Shown one piece after another: positions 33,992 to 42,449 of a stretch of 64,000 nucleotides of DNA (position 1 is the stretch's first letter; every line of letters begins with the position of its first letter). Under the pieces are notes generated by a model. The model was not told the origin of the DNA and ran no database searches. It worked only from the letters and a program-made list of their open reading frames with translations. The stretch is from positions 141,640 through 205,639 of the forward strand of contig NZ_BONW01000012.1 of NCBI RefSeq assembly GCF_016862915.1, in the 5' to 3' direction. The translations under genes were made by a program, and so were the position numbers. This DNA is from Plantactinospora endophytica. GTDB taxonomy: Bacteria; Actinomycetota; Actinomycetes; Mycobacteriales; Micromonosporaceae.

Positions 33992-35149
33992 TCAGCCGAC
34001 CGGGGTCGCCTCGTCGGGCACCTGGGCCTCGTGGTGGATCCGGCCGGAGAGCGCCGACAGCGGGCTGCCCGTACCGCCCCAGCGACCGGCCACGACCTCG
34101 GCGGCGATGCTGACCGCGGTCTCCTCCGGGGTACGCGCACCGAGGTCGAGCCCGAGCGGTGAGGAGAGCCGGGCCAGTTCCTCCTCGGACAGGCCGGCCG
34201 ACCGCAGCCGGGCCAACCGGTCGTCGTGGGTACGCCGGGAGCCCATCGCGCCGACGTAGCCCAACGGCAGCCGCAGCGCCACCTCCAGCACCGGCACGTC
34301 GAACTTCGGATCGTGGGTGAGTACGCAGACCACCGTGCGCTCGTCCACCCGACCCGCGTCGGCCTGGGCCCGCAGGTAGCGGTGCGGCCAGTCAACGACC
34401 ACCTCGTGCGCGTCGGGCAGCCGGCGCGGGGTGGCGAAGACCGGGCGGGCGTCGCAGACGGTCACCCGGTAGCCGAGGAACGCGCCGATCCGGGCCAGCG
34501 CGGCGGCGAAGTCGATCGCCCCGAACACGATCATCCGGGGCGGTGCGGCATGCGACGCGACGAAGAGCAGCAGGTCGTCGCCGCGGCGCTGGCCGTGGTA
34601 GCCGTACCGGAGGGTGCCGGTGCGACCGGCGGCGAGCAGGCCACGAGTGTCGTCGGTGGCGGCGGCGTCCAGCCTGACGCTACCGAGGGTGCCGGCCGTC
34701 CGGTCCGGCCAGACGACCAGTCGCCGGCCGAGCCGCCCGGCCGGGTCGGAGTCGTCGACCGACACGCAGGTCACCACGGCCACCGGCTCACCGGCCCGGA
34801 TCGAGGCCGCCACCTCGGCGAACTCGCCGAAGCCGGTCGGGTCGACCCGTTCGACGTAGACGTCGAGGGTGCCGCCGCAGGTCAATCCGACCGCGAAGGC
34901 GTCGTCGTCGGAGACCCCGTACCGTTGCAGGGCCGGTCGTCCGGTGGCGGTGACCTGCCGGGTCAGGTCGTAGACGGCGCCCTCGACGCAGCCGCCCGAG
35001 ATGCTGCCGACCGCCGCCCCGTCCGGGCCGACCAGCATGGTGGCACCGGCCTGACGGGGCGCGGAGTGCCAGGTGGCCACGACGGTAGCCATGCCGACCG
35101 GCTCGCCCGCCCGCCACCAGCGGTCCAGCTCGTCCAGCACGTCACGCAT
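33992..35149 (-). CDS. XdhC/CoxI family protein
   Basis: A 385-residue protein. The N-terminal XdhC_CoxI domain shows PVGMATVVATWHSAPRQAGA and SISGGCVEGAVYD (cysteine conserved); a second cysteine is in GLTCGGTLDV. The C-terminal Rossmann-like XdhC_C domain has RMIVFGAIDFAAALARIGAF and THDPKFDVPVLEVALRL. XdhC proteins bind and hand over sulfurated molybdenum cofactor to xanthine-dehydrogenase-type enzymes. No such enzyme is nearby; the only molybdopterin enzyme in the window is the formate dehydrogenase, which normally uses FdhD. The normal Rossmann glycine is replaced by FGAIDF, so nucleotide binding may be changed. Confidence 0.87.
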   Translation of the reverse strand: MRDVLDELDRWWRAGEPVGMATVVATWHSAPRQAGATMLVGPDGAAVGSISGGCVEGAVYDLTRQVTATGRPALQRYGVSDDDAFAVGLTCGGTLDVYVERVDPTGFGEFAEVAASIRAGEPVAVVTCVSVDDSDPAGRLGRRLVVWPDRTAGTLGSVRLDAAATDDTRGLLAAGRTGTLRYGYHGQRRGDDLLLFVASHAAPPRMIVFGAIDFAAALARIGAFLGYRVTVCDARPVFATPRRLPDAHEVVVDWPHRYLRAQADAGRVDERTVVCVLTHDPKFDVPVLEVALRLPLGYVGAMGSRRTHDDRLARLRSAGLSEEELARLSSPLGLDLGARTPEETAVSIAAEVVAGRWGGTGSPLSALSGRIHHEAQVPDEATPVG

Positions 35150-35412
35150 GACCGATCACCCGTACCCGTTTCCGCCCGCCTCTCGGCCGGCAACGACCCC
35201 GCCACGGCGCTGCCGCACCGGTGACGGCAACCCGGCCTTGTCGGCCGATCGTCCCATATGTCCGATCGCCCGTACCGGCCGACCCGGGGCGGACCGCACT
35301 GGAAGACTACGCGGGCACCCGAGCGCCGTCCGAGCCGTCACGCTGCGTGAATGGCCCGGACCCGGGCGGGTAGACCAGCCGGGACGGCGCCCGACACGAC
35401 GGGAGGCAGCCC

Positions 35413-35625
35413 ATGCCAGGACCACGACCGGGCAGCAACGCGTACGACGTGGAGCGCGCGCGGCTGCGCAAACGGATCGACAACTCCGGCCGGCGCAACA
35501 CCGACGGAACCGCCGACACCGCCGCCAACCGGCATCTGCGGGAGGACGGCGACCGGCCCGGTTTCGTCCGGGGCGAACGGGGACTCGGCCCCAAGGGTGA
35601 ACGCGGCCCCGGAGAACCGAAGTGA
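35413..35625 (+). CDS. Small conserved-type hydrophilic protein of unknown function
   Basis: A 70-residue, strongly charged protein without hydrophobic segments. It begins MPGPRPGSNAYDVERARLRK and ends in a glycine/arginine-rich tail (GERGLGPKGERGPGEPK). GGGAGG at a good distance precedes the ATG, and its TGA overlaps the GTG of the next gene (GTGA), so it is very probably expressed. I do not recognise a family; it looks intrinsically disordered. Its partner is a small membrane protein. Confidence 0.65.
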   Translation: MPGPRPGSNAYDVERARLRKRIDNSGRRNTDGTADTAANRHLREDGDRPGFVRGERGLGPKGERGPGEPK

Positions 35626-36143
35626 CCGGCCGGGGTGCGATGGTGGGCCTGCTGGACCGGCCGGCGCCGGGCGGCCCGGTCACCGACGCGGTGGACGGGG
35701 CGATCGCCGGCGCGGTCGGCAGTGTCGCGCTGAACGTGGTGACCTTCCTGGACATGACCCTGCGGGGCAGGCCGGCCAGCGACACCCCGGAGGAGAGTGC
35801 CGGGCGGCTGACCCAGGTACTGCACATCGGTCTGGGGCCCGAGGACCGGGCGGCGAACCGCCGCTCGGGCCTCGGACCCCTGCTCGGCTACGCCACCGGC
35901 GTACTGTCCGGGGCCGCGCTCACCGTCGTCGGGCTGCGCCGGCTACCCGGGCCGGTGGCGGCCGGGCTGTTCGGTGCCGGTGCGATGCTGGCGTCCGACG
36001 GCACGCTCACGGCGCTCGGCGTCACCGATCCGCGCCGTTGGAGCCGTACGGACTGGCTCGCCGACATCGTGCCGCACCTGGCGTACGGGCTGGTCGCCGT
36101 GGCGACCCTCGGTCAGCTACGCCGTTCCCGGCGCCCGCGCTGA
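35622..36143 (+). CDS. Small membrane protein of unknown function
   Basis: A 173-residue protein with hydrophobic segments near residues 23-45, 88-105, 110-130 and 150-165 and a basic end. Stretches such as GAIAGAVGSVALNVVTFLDM and FGAGAMLASDGTLTALGV suggest an integral membrane protein of the type often annotated only as hypothetical in actinomycetes. It is translationally coupled to the small hydrophilic protein upstream. No enzyme motif is visible. Confidence 0.75.
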   Translation: MTGRGAMVGLLDRPAPGGPVTDAVDGAIAGAVGSVALNVVTFLDMTLRGRPASDTPEESAGRLTQVLHIGLGPEDRAANRRSGLGPLLGYATGVLSGAALTVVGLRRLPGPVAAGLFGAGAMLASDGTLTALGVTDPRRWSRTDWLADIVPHLAYGLVAVATLGQLRRSRRPR

Positions 36144-36182
36144 CACCAGTACGACACCGCGACGGATGCCGTACCGAACCGG

Positions 36183-36404
36183 TCAACCCACCCCACGCGC
36201 CTCGCTGCGGCCGGCAGCCCGCTGGTCGGGATCCTCGGCGACCGGCCGGGCCGACGGGCCGTACGGAGACACCTGCTCGGGCGGGATCCGCCGGCCGTCG
36301 CCGCCCCGGACCCGTGCCGGGTCACCCGGGCGCGGACGCTTGCTCTCCTGCACCGTCGGGTTCAGTTCGTTGCGGCGCATCTCCGGCTGCTGCACGTTCG
36401 TCAT
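36183..36404 (-). CDS. Small hydrophilic protein of unknown function
   Basis: A 73-residue disordered-looking protein, MTNVQQPEMRRNELNPTVQ followed by basic and proline-rich sequence. GGAAGGGGA lies 6 bases before the ATG at 36404, which is better than any other start in this frame, so the gene is supported mainly by its ribosome site. It may be an actinobacterial stress or spore-type small protein, but no family is recognised. It converges with the membrane protein gene 40 bases away. Confidence 0.55.
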   Translation of the reverse strand: MTNVQQPEMRRNELNPTVQESKRPRPGDPARVRGGDGRRIPPEQVSPYGPSARPVAEDPDQRAAGRSEARGVG

Positions 36405-36616
36405 CGCCGTCCCCTTCCGCCGTCGTACCGCTCGATGGTGGGCGCCGGCCGGCGTCGGTGCGCCGACCGGCGGGGTGCCCCGGGGGTTCGCAACCGTCCG
36501 GTTCGCCGGGCGCGTCACGCACGACCGGGTACCCGGCCTGGGGTTACCCGGTGCGGGAGGCGCCATTCGGTCGGCCGCCCCGGTGCAGCCAGCGGCTGCG
36601 CGGGTAACCGGACGGG

Positions 36617-37270
36617 ATGAACCGTGACCGCGCCCTGGTACGGGTGCTGCTGGACCGGCAGGGCCGGACGTACGCCGACGAGGCGGGCATCCGGCTGGCC
36701 GACCGGCCCGGCCCGCTCTACCAGTTGCTGCTGCTCACCACGCTGCTCAGCACCCGGATCCGAGCCGGGGTGGCGGTGGCCGCCGCCCGGGAGCTGTTCG
36801 CCGCCGGCTGCCGCACCCCGCAGGGCACCGAGTCGCTGGGCTGGCAGGGTCGGGTGGATGCGCTCGGTCGGGGGCACTACCGGCGCTACGACGAGCGGAC
36901 CGCGACGATGCTGGGCAACGGGGCGCGGCTGTGCCTGGAGCGCTGGAAGGGCGATCTGCGCCGGCTGCACCGGGAGGCCGACGATGACCGGTCCGCCCTC
37001 CGCCGCGAACTGACCCGGTTTCCCGGCATCGGGCCGACCGGGGCGGACATCTTCCTCCGGGAGGCGCAGGCGGTCTGGCCGGAGCTGCGCCCGTACGCCG
37101 ACCGCCGGGCGGTGAACGCGGCCGGCCGGCTCGGGCTGCCGTCCACACCGGACAAACTGGCCGGACTGGTCGGCGGGGCGGATTTCCCCCGGTTGGCCTC
37201 CGCGCTGGTCCGGGTCTCACTCGGGCAGCAGTCGATCGGCGAACTGACCAGGGCGGCGGGCGCTCGCTGA
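36617..37270 (+). CDS. HhH-GPD-like endonuclease/DNA glycosylase domain protein
   Basis: A 217-residue protein resembling the endonuclease III/HhH-GPD fold: helical N-terminus with LLTTLLSTRIRAGVAVAAA, then the helix-hairpin-helix around RELTRFPGIGPTGADIFLRE (about residues 133-152) and a likely catalytic aspartate in RPYADRRAVNAA. There is no C-terminal 4Fe-4S cysteine cluster. The usual catalytic lysine of bifunctional glycosylases is not evident at the hairpin. It could be a base-excision enzyme of a minor family. It appears to stand alone, starting 16 bases after a G-rich stretch. Confidence 0.75.
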   Translation: MNRDRALVRVLLDRQGRTYADEAGIRLADRPGPLYQLLLLTTLLSTRIRAGVAVAAARELFAAGCRTPQGTESLGWQGRVDALGRGHYRRYDERTATMLGNGARLCLERWKGDLRRLHREADDDRSALRRELTRFPGIGPTGADIFLREAQAVWPELRPYADRRAVNAAGRLGLPSTPDKLAGLVGGADFPRLASALVRVSLGQQSIGELTRAAGAR

Positions 37271-37377
37271 CCGGACGGACAGCGGTCCGGACGGCGTACC
37301 TGGACGGCGGCGTACGGGACGGCGGTCGCGTCGAGGTCGAGCGGGACGCCGACGTGGTCCGGGTGACGGTGTTCGGG

Positions 37378-37566
37378 TCAACTCACCGGCTTGCCGGAGG
37401 CGGGTCGGGTCAGGTACCAGACGGTCAGGCCGGCCGCGACCGCCAGCAGCAGGACGGTGTTGGTGACCCTGCCGCCCTCGCTCCCGCTGCTGCCGAAGTA
37501 GATGACGGCGAGCGCGGCACCGACCGACAGTACGGTCCGCAAGCCCTTGTTTTTCACGCGAATCAT
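37378..37566 (-). CDS. Small two-helix membrane protein
   Basis: A 62-residue protein, MIRVKNKGLRTVLSVGAALA then IYFGSSGSEGGRV and a second hydrophobic stretch LLLAVAAGLTVWYL. Two transmembrane helices with a short basic start are clear. No ribosome site is visible and an AT-rich stretch TAATTAGT directly precedes the ATG, so the mRNA may be leaderless. Unknown function; confidence rests on the marked change from the GC-rich surroundings and the membrane pattern. Confidence 0.6.
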   Translation of the reverse strand: MIRVKNKGLRTVLSVGAALAVIYFGSSGSEGGRVTNTVLLLAVAAGLTVWYLTRPASGKPVS

Positions 37567-37809
37567 ACTAATTACGACAGAGCACCCGTCCCGGGAAACA
37601 GGTCAACACCCCCGATCCGGGTGACCCGGTGCGAGCCGGGTCGCCGGGCCGGGCGACGTTTCCGGCTCGACTCCGGGTGGCCGGTGCGGGGTACCGCGAT
37701 CGCCGGGAAGTGGCGACGACGGGTACGGCGGATCGGACCAGGTTGAGGTGGCCGGTGGGCTGCGGCGGCGTGCCGGCGGGGTCGGGACGTACGGGGCGGC
37801 CGATGGCCG

Positions 37810-37815
37810 TACAGT
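37810..37815 (+). promoter_or_regulatory. Probable -10 element of a leaderless promoter
   Basis: TACAGT ends 6 bases before the GTG start of the SRPBCC protein, with no ribosome site between. Same spacing as the elements at 8429 and 58412. Confidence 0.5.
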
Positions 37816-37821
37816 TCCGCC

Positions 37822-38913
37822 GTGACCGAAATCCGGACCACCGTCGAGCTGCGTCACCCCCCGGAGCGGGTCTGGCGGGCCCTCACCGACCGCGAGCTGC
37901 TGCCGAAGTGGTTCGCCGAGCTGGCGCCCCGACCCTCGTCGATCAGCCGGTTCGAACTGCGCCCGGTGGACCTGCCCCAGCTCGACGAGCTGATCGTCGT
38001 CGAGCTGGTCGAGGTCGAGCCGGCACACCGGCTGGTGCTGCGCTGGCCGGAGGCCGGTCAGTCGACCCTGATGGAGTGCGAGCTGACGCCGACCGCCGAG
38101 GGCTGCCGGCTGACCGTGGTGCAGGGCGACGACGAGGAACCCTGGTTCCCGGCCGACCTGACCGAGCGCGAGGAGTGCTACCAGGGCCTGCTCGACACCC
38201 GGCTGCCCGCGGTGCTGGACTGGCTGGCGTTCCGGGAGGTGGAACTGCCCGCCCCGACCGAGGTCATCAGCACGGTACCGGCCGGTCGTTCCGGACCGGA
38301 CCGGCGGTCCCGGCGCCGGCTCGCCGCCGTGCTGGCCGTGCTGGCCCTGGCGGTCGGCGCGGGCGTCGTGGCCACCGGCCTGCTCCGGGGACGCGGTGGC
38401 GACTCGCCGTCCGGCGCGCCGGCCACCGTCGCCGGTGCCGCGCCGAGCACCCCGGCGGGTACGGCCACCCCGGCGGCTCCGACCCCGGGTACCGGCGTCA
38501 CCCCGGTACAGCCGAGCCGGCCCGTCAACCGGCCCAGTCCGACTCCCCGGCGTACCTCCGCCGCGCCGCCCGTGAACCCGCCGAAGGCGGGCCAGCCGAG
38601 GCTGACCGCCGCCTACGCCACGGTGTCGAGCCGGCTCCTCGGGTACGAGGGCGAGGTGGTGGTGACCAACGACGGCGACGCGGCCGCGACGGGGTGGACG
38701 GTGGTGATCACCCTCTCCGGCGGCGCCCAGGTGTCGGGCGCCACCGGGGCGGAGAGCTACCGGCAGGAGGAGCAGCGGGTCACCTTCACCGGCGCACCAC
38801 TCGGGGCCGACCGGTCGGCGACGATCCGGTTCGAGGTCGAACGCGACACCACGCTCACCCAGAAGCGGCCGACGAGCTGCGCAGTGGGCGACCAGCCCTG
38901 CACGGGGCTCTGA
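37822..38913 (+). CDS. SRPBCC-domain protein with transmembrane helix and C-terminal CBM2-like domain
   Basis: A 363-residue protein with three parts. Residues 1-145 are an SRPBCC/AHSA1 fold (ELRHPPERVWRALTDRELLP, then LVLRWPEAGQSTLMECELTP), a pocket that in cytoplasmic relatives binds lipids or aromatics. Residues about 165-190 form one transmembrane helix after a basic RRSRRRLAAVL. Then comes an 80-residue Pro/Thr/Ala linker and a last domain (TAAYATVSSRL, GEVVVTNDGDAAATGWTVVI, two cysteines in SCAVGDQPC) resembling a family 2 carbohydrate-binding module or a related bacterial beta-sandwich. The predicted topology puts the binding pocket inside and the sugar-binding domain outside, which suggests a wall-to-cytoplasm sensor. 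Unusual combination. Confidence 0.75.
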   Translation: MTEIRTTVELRHPPERVWRALTDRELLPKWFAELAPRPSSISRFELRPVDLPQLDELIVVELVEVEPAHRLVLRWPEAGQSTLMECELTPTAEGCRLTVVQGDDEEPWFPADLTEREECYQGLLDTRLPAVLDWLAFREVELPAPTEVISTVPAGRSGPDRRSRRRLAAVLAVLALAVGAGVVATGLLRGRGGDSPSGAPATVAGAAPSTPAGTATPAAPTPGTGVTPVQPSRPVNRPSPTPRRTSAAPPVNPPKAGQPRLTAAYATVSSRLLGYEGEVVVTNDGDAAATGWTVVITLSGGAQVSGATGAESYRQEEQRVTFTGAPLGADRSATIRFEVERDTTLTQKRPTSCAVGDQPCTGL

Positions 38914-38923
38914 GCCGGGCGGT

Positions 38924-40267
38924 TCAGTAGAGCAGGTACGGCCGGCGCCGGCGGTCGAACGCGGCCAGCTCGGCCGACCAGGCGTCGACCACGTCCGACA
39001 CGTCCGCCCCGGCGTCGATCATCGTCCGCAGCCGGGTGGAGCCGGTGAGCTTGTCGATCCAGTACGGCCGGGCGGCGTCCCAGGTGTCCGCCCGCCAGGC
39101 GAAGGCCGGATATTTGCGCGACTCGACCAGCAGCGCGACTCCGGTACGCACCGGGTCGAACCGGGCCGGGTCGACGACCTTCACCTCCACGCCCGCGCAG
39201 AGCTTGTTGAGCAGGTTCGGCTTCTGCCCGGCGGCGGTCGGCGAGAAGTACGCCTCCCGGAACTCGACCCCGGGCAGGTCCCGGGCGACGAGCCGGTCCA
39301 CCAGGTGGTAGTCGAAGTCGGTGGCCAGCCCGCCGATCAGCTCAAACGGCCGGGTGGTGCCGCGCCCCTCGGTCATCGACGCCACCCCCTCGAACATGCA
39401 GGTGCCGGGATAGACCAGCGCGGTGTCCGGGGTCGGCATGTTCGGGCTGGGCAGCACCCACGGCACGCCGGTGTCGACGGCGAAGTCTCCGCGCCGCCAG
39501 CCCTTGCATCTGATCACCGTCAGGTCGACCGATCGGCCCGCCTCGGCCGGCAGGAACTCGCCGTTGTAGAACCGGGCCAGCTCGCCGACCGTCATACCGT
39601 GCTGCTGCACGATCTCCTTCTTGCCGACGCCGGAGGTGAACGGCGTGGTCATCATCGGCCCGTACGCCCGCCCGCCGATCGGGTTCGGCCGGTCGAGTAC
39701 GACGTACCGGCGGCCGAGCCGGGCGGCGGCGACCATCGAGTCGTAGAGGGTCCAGATGTAGGTGTAGAACCGGGCGCCGACGTCCTGGATGTCGAAGACG
39801 ACGGTGTCGACACCGGCCTGGGTGATCAGTTCACCCCACTTCGCCTGCGAGGCGCCGTACGCGTCGTAGACGGTGACGCCGGTCCGGGCGTCGATCCCGG
39901 TCCCCTCGCTGCCGCCGGCCTGGGCCGACCCCCGGAACCCGTGCTCCGGCCCGAACGCGGCGGTCAACTGGACCCGGCCGGAGCCGTGCATCAGGTCGAC
40001 CAGGTGGCGGTAGCGGGCGTCGACTCCGGTGGGGTTGGACAGCACCCCGACCCGCTGGCCGGCCAGGGCGGCGAACCGGCTGTCGACCAGGACGTCCAGC
40101 CCGGTGCTCACCCGCCGGCCGGGCCGGCCACCGGATCCGCCGGCTCCGGCCGGGCCGGGGCCGTCGTCGGGGGCGGCGGAGGCGGCGGCGCCACCGAGGC
40201 TGCCGGCGGTCGCGGCGCCGAGTGCGCTCGCGGCGGCGGTGCTGGCGAGGAACCTTCTGCGGTGCAC
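38924..40267 (-). CDS. Exported NamZ-like exo-beta-N-acetylmuramidase (DUF1343)
   Basis: A 447-residue DUF1343 protein; the best-studied member, NamZ, removes MurNAc from the non-reducing end of peptidoglycan fragments. The N-terminus VHRRRFLASTAAASALGAAT is a Tat-type signal, then a Gly/Pro linker. The domain has GLDVLVDSRFAALAGQRVGV, the acidic AAFGPEHGFRG, VVFDIQDVGARFYTYIWTLY and YPGTCMFEGVASMTEGRGTT, all family landmarks. The GTG at 40267 follows GGGAGG. A good promoter (TTGACC, 17-base spacer, TAACTT) lies at 40311-40339. It could work with the PGRP amidase at 30598 in wall turnover. Confidence 0.88.
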   Translation of the reverse strand: MHRRRFLASTAAASALGAATAGSLGGAAASAAPDDGPGPAGAGGSGGRPGRRVSTGLDVLVDSRFAALAGQRVGVLSNPTGVDARYRHLVDLMHGSGRVQLTAAFGPEHGFRGSAQAGGSEGTGIDARTGVTVYDAYGASQAKWGELITQAGVDTVVFDIQDVGARFYTYIWTLYDSMVAAARLGRRYVVLDRPNPIGGRAYGPMMTTPFTSGVGKKEIVQQHGMTVGELARFYNGEFLPAEAGRSVDLTVIRCKGWRRGDFAVDTGVPWVLPSPNMPTPDTALVYPGTCMFEGVASMTEGRGTTRPFELIGGLATDFDYHLVDRLVARDLPGVEFREAYFSPTAAGQKPNLLNKLCAGVEVKVVDPARFDPVRTGVALLVESRKYPAFAWRADTWDAARPYWIDKLTGSTRLRTMIDAGADVSDVVDAWSAELAAFDRRRRPYLLY

Positions 40268-40310
40268 GACGGCCTCCCGGGGGCGGGGCTGCGGGCGGGT
40301 GACGTCCTGG

Positions 40311-40339
40311 AAGTTACCTACGTCACACGGACTGGTCAA
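40311..40339 (-). promoter_or_regulatory. Sigma-70-type promoter of the NamZ-like gene
   Basis: On the minus strand TTGACC (40339-40334) and TAACTT (40316-40311) are separated by 17 bases, with the start codon about 44 bases downstream. A weakly similar -10 is not found for any other gene near here. Confidence 0.5.
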
Positions 40340-40402
40340 GAAGGAAAACTACGGAACGGCCCGCGACCTGCGGCTGCCCGGCGCGGATCGGTCAGGTCGC
40401 GG

Positions 40403-40600
40403 CTACTCCGCTTCCAGATCACCGAGCTCGATGTTCTGGATCATCAACCAACGGGCCAGCGCCGGCATCCCGTACAGCCACAGCGGGGCGGACTCGGTGG
40501 TGCCGTTGGTCGCGTAGATGGCGAACCGCAGGTCGGGAGCGTGCATCGCCTCGATCCGCCAGCGATGGTTCTTGTCCCGCCAGATGGCGGATGGGTCCAT
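40403..40600 (-). CDS. Small conserved-type protein of unknown function
   Basis: A 65-residue protein reading MDPSAIWRDKNHRWRIEAMH, then PDLRFAIYATNGTTESAPLW and a C-terminal LARWLMIQNIELGDLEAE. The upstream part of this frame (to 41011) is antisense of another gene and was excluded. TAGCGT lies 7 bases before the ATG, a likely leaderless -10. Tryptophan-rich and probably folded, but I do not recognise a family. It is divergent from the DUF6461-like gene. Confidence 0.65.
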   Translation of the reverse strand: MDPSAIWRDKNHRWRIEAMHAPDLRFAIYATNGTTESAPLWLYGMPALARWLMIQNIELGDLEAE

Positions 40601-40742
40601 GCCCCTCACGCTAGTGCGCGCTCCGATAGCCTTCGCCGAGTTTTGTCGCACCGGTGGGGTTGGCTCGGACCGGCCGTGTTCCGCCATCGGAAGCGGCCGG
40701 CACGACGGCGACCGGCGGGTGCCGGGGTTGGACGGGGGCAGG

Positions 40743-41783
40743 ATGCGTGAGTACGACTGGCTGGCGGACCACGGACTCGACGAGGCGTTCTGCCTGACCT
40801 TCGTCCGGGACCCGGACGACACGGCGGTGCTGTGCCGGTTCGGCGTCGACCCGGCGAGCCTCCAGTCGCTGACCGGCGTGGACGATATCGCGGAGCTGCC
40901 GTTCGAGCACGTCGTGGTGGCCGGCCGGCTCGACGGCTGGGTCTTCGTGCTGGAGGAGAACGGCTTCGAGGGCAGCCGGCCCGAGGTGCTGCGGGCCGTC
41001 TCGGCCGGCACCGAGGCGGTCTCCGTCTACACCAACGTCAACGCCAACCGGCGGTTCGGGCACGCCGTCGACGGAGTGCTGCGGACCGGGTTCGACCCGA
41101 GTTCGCCGGTACGTCGTTGGGGTGACGCGCCGGACGCCCTGGTACCGCTGATGCGCCAGGTCGGCCTTCCGGTCAGCGGGGACGGCGGCTGGTCCGGTGC
41201 CGGGCTCGACGCCGGGCTCCGGCTGGCCGACGTGATCACCGGCGTACACCTCGACGGCGCGCGGCTGGCCGGGCCGTTGACCACCGGCCGGCTGGTACCC
41301 CTGCTCTCGGACCCGCCCGAGCGACCGACCTGGATGCTCCGCGAGGACGCCGAACTGCTCACCGCGATCACCTCGGCCCCGCCGGACCTGCTGCGCCGGG
41401 TAGTGGCGGCCGAGGCGCGACGGCGCGCGGACGGCGCCGGGATCAGCGGCGAGCCGGTGGTGGCGGAGGCGCTGGCCGAGATCGACCGGGGCGGCGGCCG
41501 GACCGTGCCGGACAACTCCGGACTCGGCCGGCTGCTGCGCGAACTCGGCTACCGGTCGGACATCGCCGGCACCTCGCTGGCGTTGCCGACCCAGCGGGGC
41601 CGGATGACTGACGCAGAGCGACGGCAGGCGTTCGCCCGACACTCGGCCGGACTGGCGGTGCAGGCAGCGCTCTTCCCCGACCAGGTACGGGCCGCGTACG
41701 AGGTGCTCGGCTGGGTGGCCCCGGCCCGTGACCCGGACCGGGTCGCCCGACGGGCCCAACTCCTCGCCGAACTGCGCGGCTGA
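40743..41783 (+). CDS. DUF6461-like hypothetical protein
   Basis: A 346-residue soluble protein. The N-terminal 120 residues (EYDWLADHGLDEAFCLTFVR, GRLDGWVFVLEENGF, SVYTNVNANRRFGHAVDG) resemble the actinobacterial DUF6461 domain, whose function is unknown. The rest is helical and rich in arginine and leucine, with no catalytic motif I can name. The ATG at 40743 follows GGGGGCAGG. The last 100 residues (RRQAFARHSAGLAVQAALFP) may be a second domain. It is monocistronic. Confidence 0.7.
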   Translation: MREYDWLADHGLDEAFCLTFVRDPDDTAVLCRFGVDPASLQSLTGVDDIAELPFEHVVVAGRLDGWVFVLEENGFEGSRPEVLRAVSAGTEAVSVYTNVNANRRFGHAVDGVLRTGFDPSSPVRRWGDAPDALVPLMRQVGLPVSGDGGWSGAGLDAGLRLADVITGVHLDGARLAGPLTTGRLVPLLSDPPERPTWMLREDAELLTAITSAPPDLLRRVVAAEARRRADGAGISGEPVVAEALAEIDRGGGRTVPDNSGLGRLLRELGYRSDIAGTSLALPTQRGRMTDAERRQAFARHSAGLAVQAALFPDQVRAAYEVLGWVAPARDPDRVARRAQLLAELRG

Positions 41784-41896
41784 CCGTCCGGGCAGCGGTT
41801 CGCCCCCGCCCGTCGGGGCCGGCGGTGCAGTCCAACACCCCGACCGGAGGGGTTCGACGGCGCAGGTGGTCGCAGGTTGGGTGGAGGGTGTCGCGG

Positions 41897-42196
41897 CTAC
41901 CGGGCGAGGTCGGCCAGCAGCCGCCGGGCCCGTCGTAGGTCGTCGCCGACGACGTCGTCCAAGTCGGCGTCGCGCCGCACCGCCAGGCAGGCGTGCAGCA
42001 ACCGGACCGCCTCCGCCGAGCGCCGGTCCCGGGCGAGGAGCAGCTCGGCCAGGCAACACCGGGCCGTCACCCGCGTTCCGGCATCGCCGTCCCGGTCGGC
42101 CGAGGCGATCGCCGCCCGCAGCACCGTCTCGGCCCGGCCGGGGTCACCGTGGCGGAGCAGCAGTACCGCCTTGTGCAGCAGACTCGACGCCCGCAC
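41897..42196 (-). CDS. Small helical (TPR-like) protein
   Basis: A 99-residue protein of three helical hairpins (KAVLLLRHGDPGRAETVLRA, LAELLLARDRRSAEAVRLLH, DDLRRARRLLADLAR) in the style of a half TPR domain. The GTG at 42196 has a GGGGAGCGG about 8 bases upstream. Two cysteines occur in ARCCLAELL. No function is suggested by the sequence. Coding potential is supported by helix-forming composition, but no homologue is recognised with certainty. Confidence 0.55.
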   Translation of the reverse strand: MRASSLLHKAVLLLRHGDPGRAETVLRAAIASADRDGDAGTRVTARCCLAELLLARDRRSAEAVRLLHACLAVRRDADLDDVVGDDLRRARRLLADLAR

Positions 42197-42449
42197 CTGA
42201 CACCGCTCCCCTTCCCCGGACCGGATTCGGCGTGTCCGGGGCGACCCTAGCTCGCACCGAGATCACGTCGACGAGGGTGCCGACGGTCACCGGCGCCCGG
42301 TCGGAATCGAGGAAGGCGATCGTCGGAGAACCGGGGAGCCGGCCCGCCCCGCCGTGGTACGACTGCTTCGACAGCGGGTGGGCGACGAGTCCGCACAGGT
42401 CAGGGCGTCGCCCGGCAGCCGGTGCGGTGGGTGGGAGAACGGGCGGCCG

